DNA from: Rhabdophis nuchalis
Lineage: Eukaryota; Chordata; Lepidosauria; Squamata; Natricidae
Length of the DNA stretch: 64,000 nt
Reading direction: 5' to 3'
Assembly: GCA_039707465.1 (NCBI GenBank)
Contig: CM077643.1
Coordinates: 244,302,167-244,366,166 of the forward strand
Under the pieces are notes generated by a model that saw only the letters and a list, made by a program, of their open reading frames with translations, was not told the origin of the DNA and searched no databases. Below are positions 63,972 to 64,000 of this stretch, one piece after another. The position numbers and the translations under genes were made by a program. Position 1 is the first letter of the stretch, and every line of letters begins with the position of its first letter.

Positions 63972-64000
63972 ATGGCACAAGAAACAGCACTGGCAAGCTT
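63972..64000 (+). CDS. Possible L1-like ORF1 start, cut by the window edge
   Basis: The frame begins ATG at 63972 and reads MAQETALAS before the window ends. There is no stop in these nine codons, which by itself proves nothing. The call depends on reading the preceding 870 bp as a LINE 5' UTR. Confidence 0.35.

Overview
The window is vertebrate nuclear DNA, most likely from a squamate reptile and probably a snake. The repeat content points there: CR1 and L2-clade LINE 3' ends, a decayed RTE/BovB LINE, a Sauria-type SINE, a second tRNA-derived SINE with an ATTGCT-type tail, many short hAT-like elements with 8-bp target duplications, and long GATA and TTTC microsatellites. Nothing prokaryotic was seen: no operon, no CRISPR array and no rRNA or tRNA gene.

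One protein-coding gene can be supported. It lies on the minus strand and is the 3' half of a kelch-like gene that I identify as KLHL29. Six coding exons (60760-60958, 55230-55412, 53652-53832, 43392-43585, 28277-28421, 14137-14320) join in frame with GT/AG splice sites. They encode 361 residues: the end of the BACK domain, six kelch repeats and the stop codon. The 3' UTR probably runs to a minus-strand AATAAA at 11499-11504. The BTB domain and 5' exons lie beyond position 64000.

Layout: 1-11.4 kb is intergenic. Its first kilobase may be the 3' end of a convergent gene (ATAD2B is the syntenic candidate from mammals), followed by repeats, including a TTTC/CpG-rich composite at 3.94-5.07 kb. 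The KLHL29 3' UTR occupies 11.48-14.14 kb and contains a perfect 40-bp hairpin. From 14.1 to 64 kb the sequence is KLHL29 introns (about 14.0, 15.0, 10.1, 1.4 and 5.3 kb, plus a first partial one) filled with transposons. The right edge (63.1-64.0 kb) is CpG-rich and looks like the 5' UTR and ORF1 start of an L1-like LINE on the plus strand.

I did not find a clearly new biological system. The points most worth a second look are the 3' UTR hairpin, a UG repeat 45 nt inside a KLHL29 donor site, two circularly permuted copies of an unclassified repeat (3.2 and 10.6 kb), an unclassified inverted-repeat element at 59.84-60.07 kb, several nested insertions and the putative L1 promoter.
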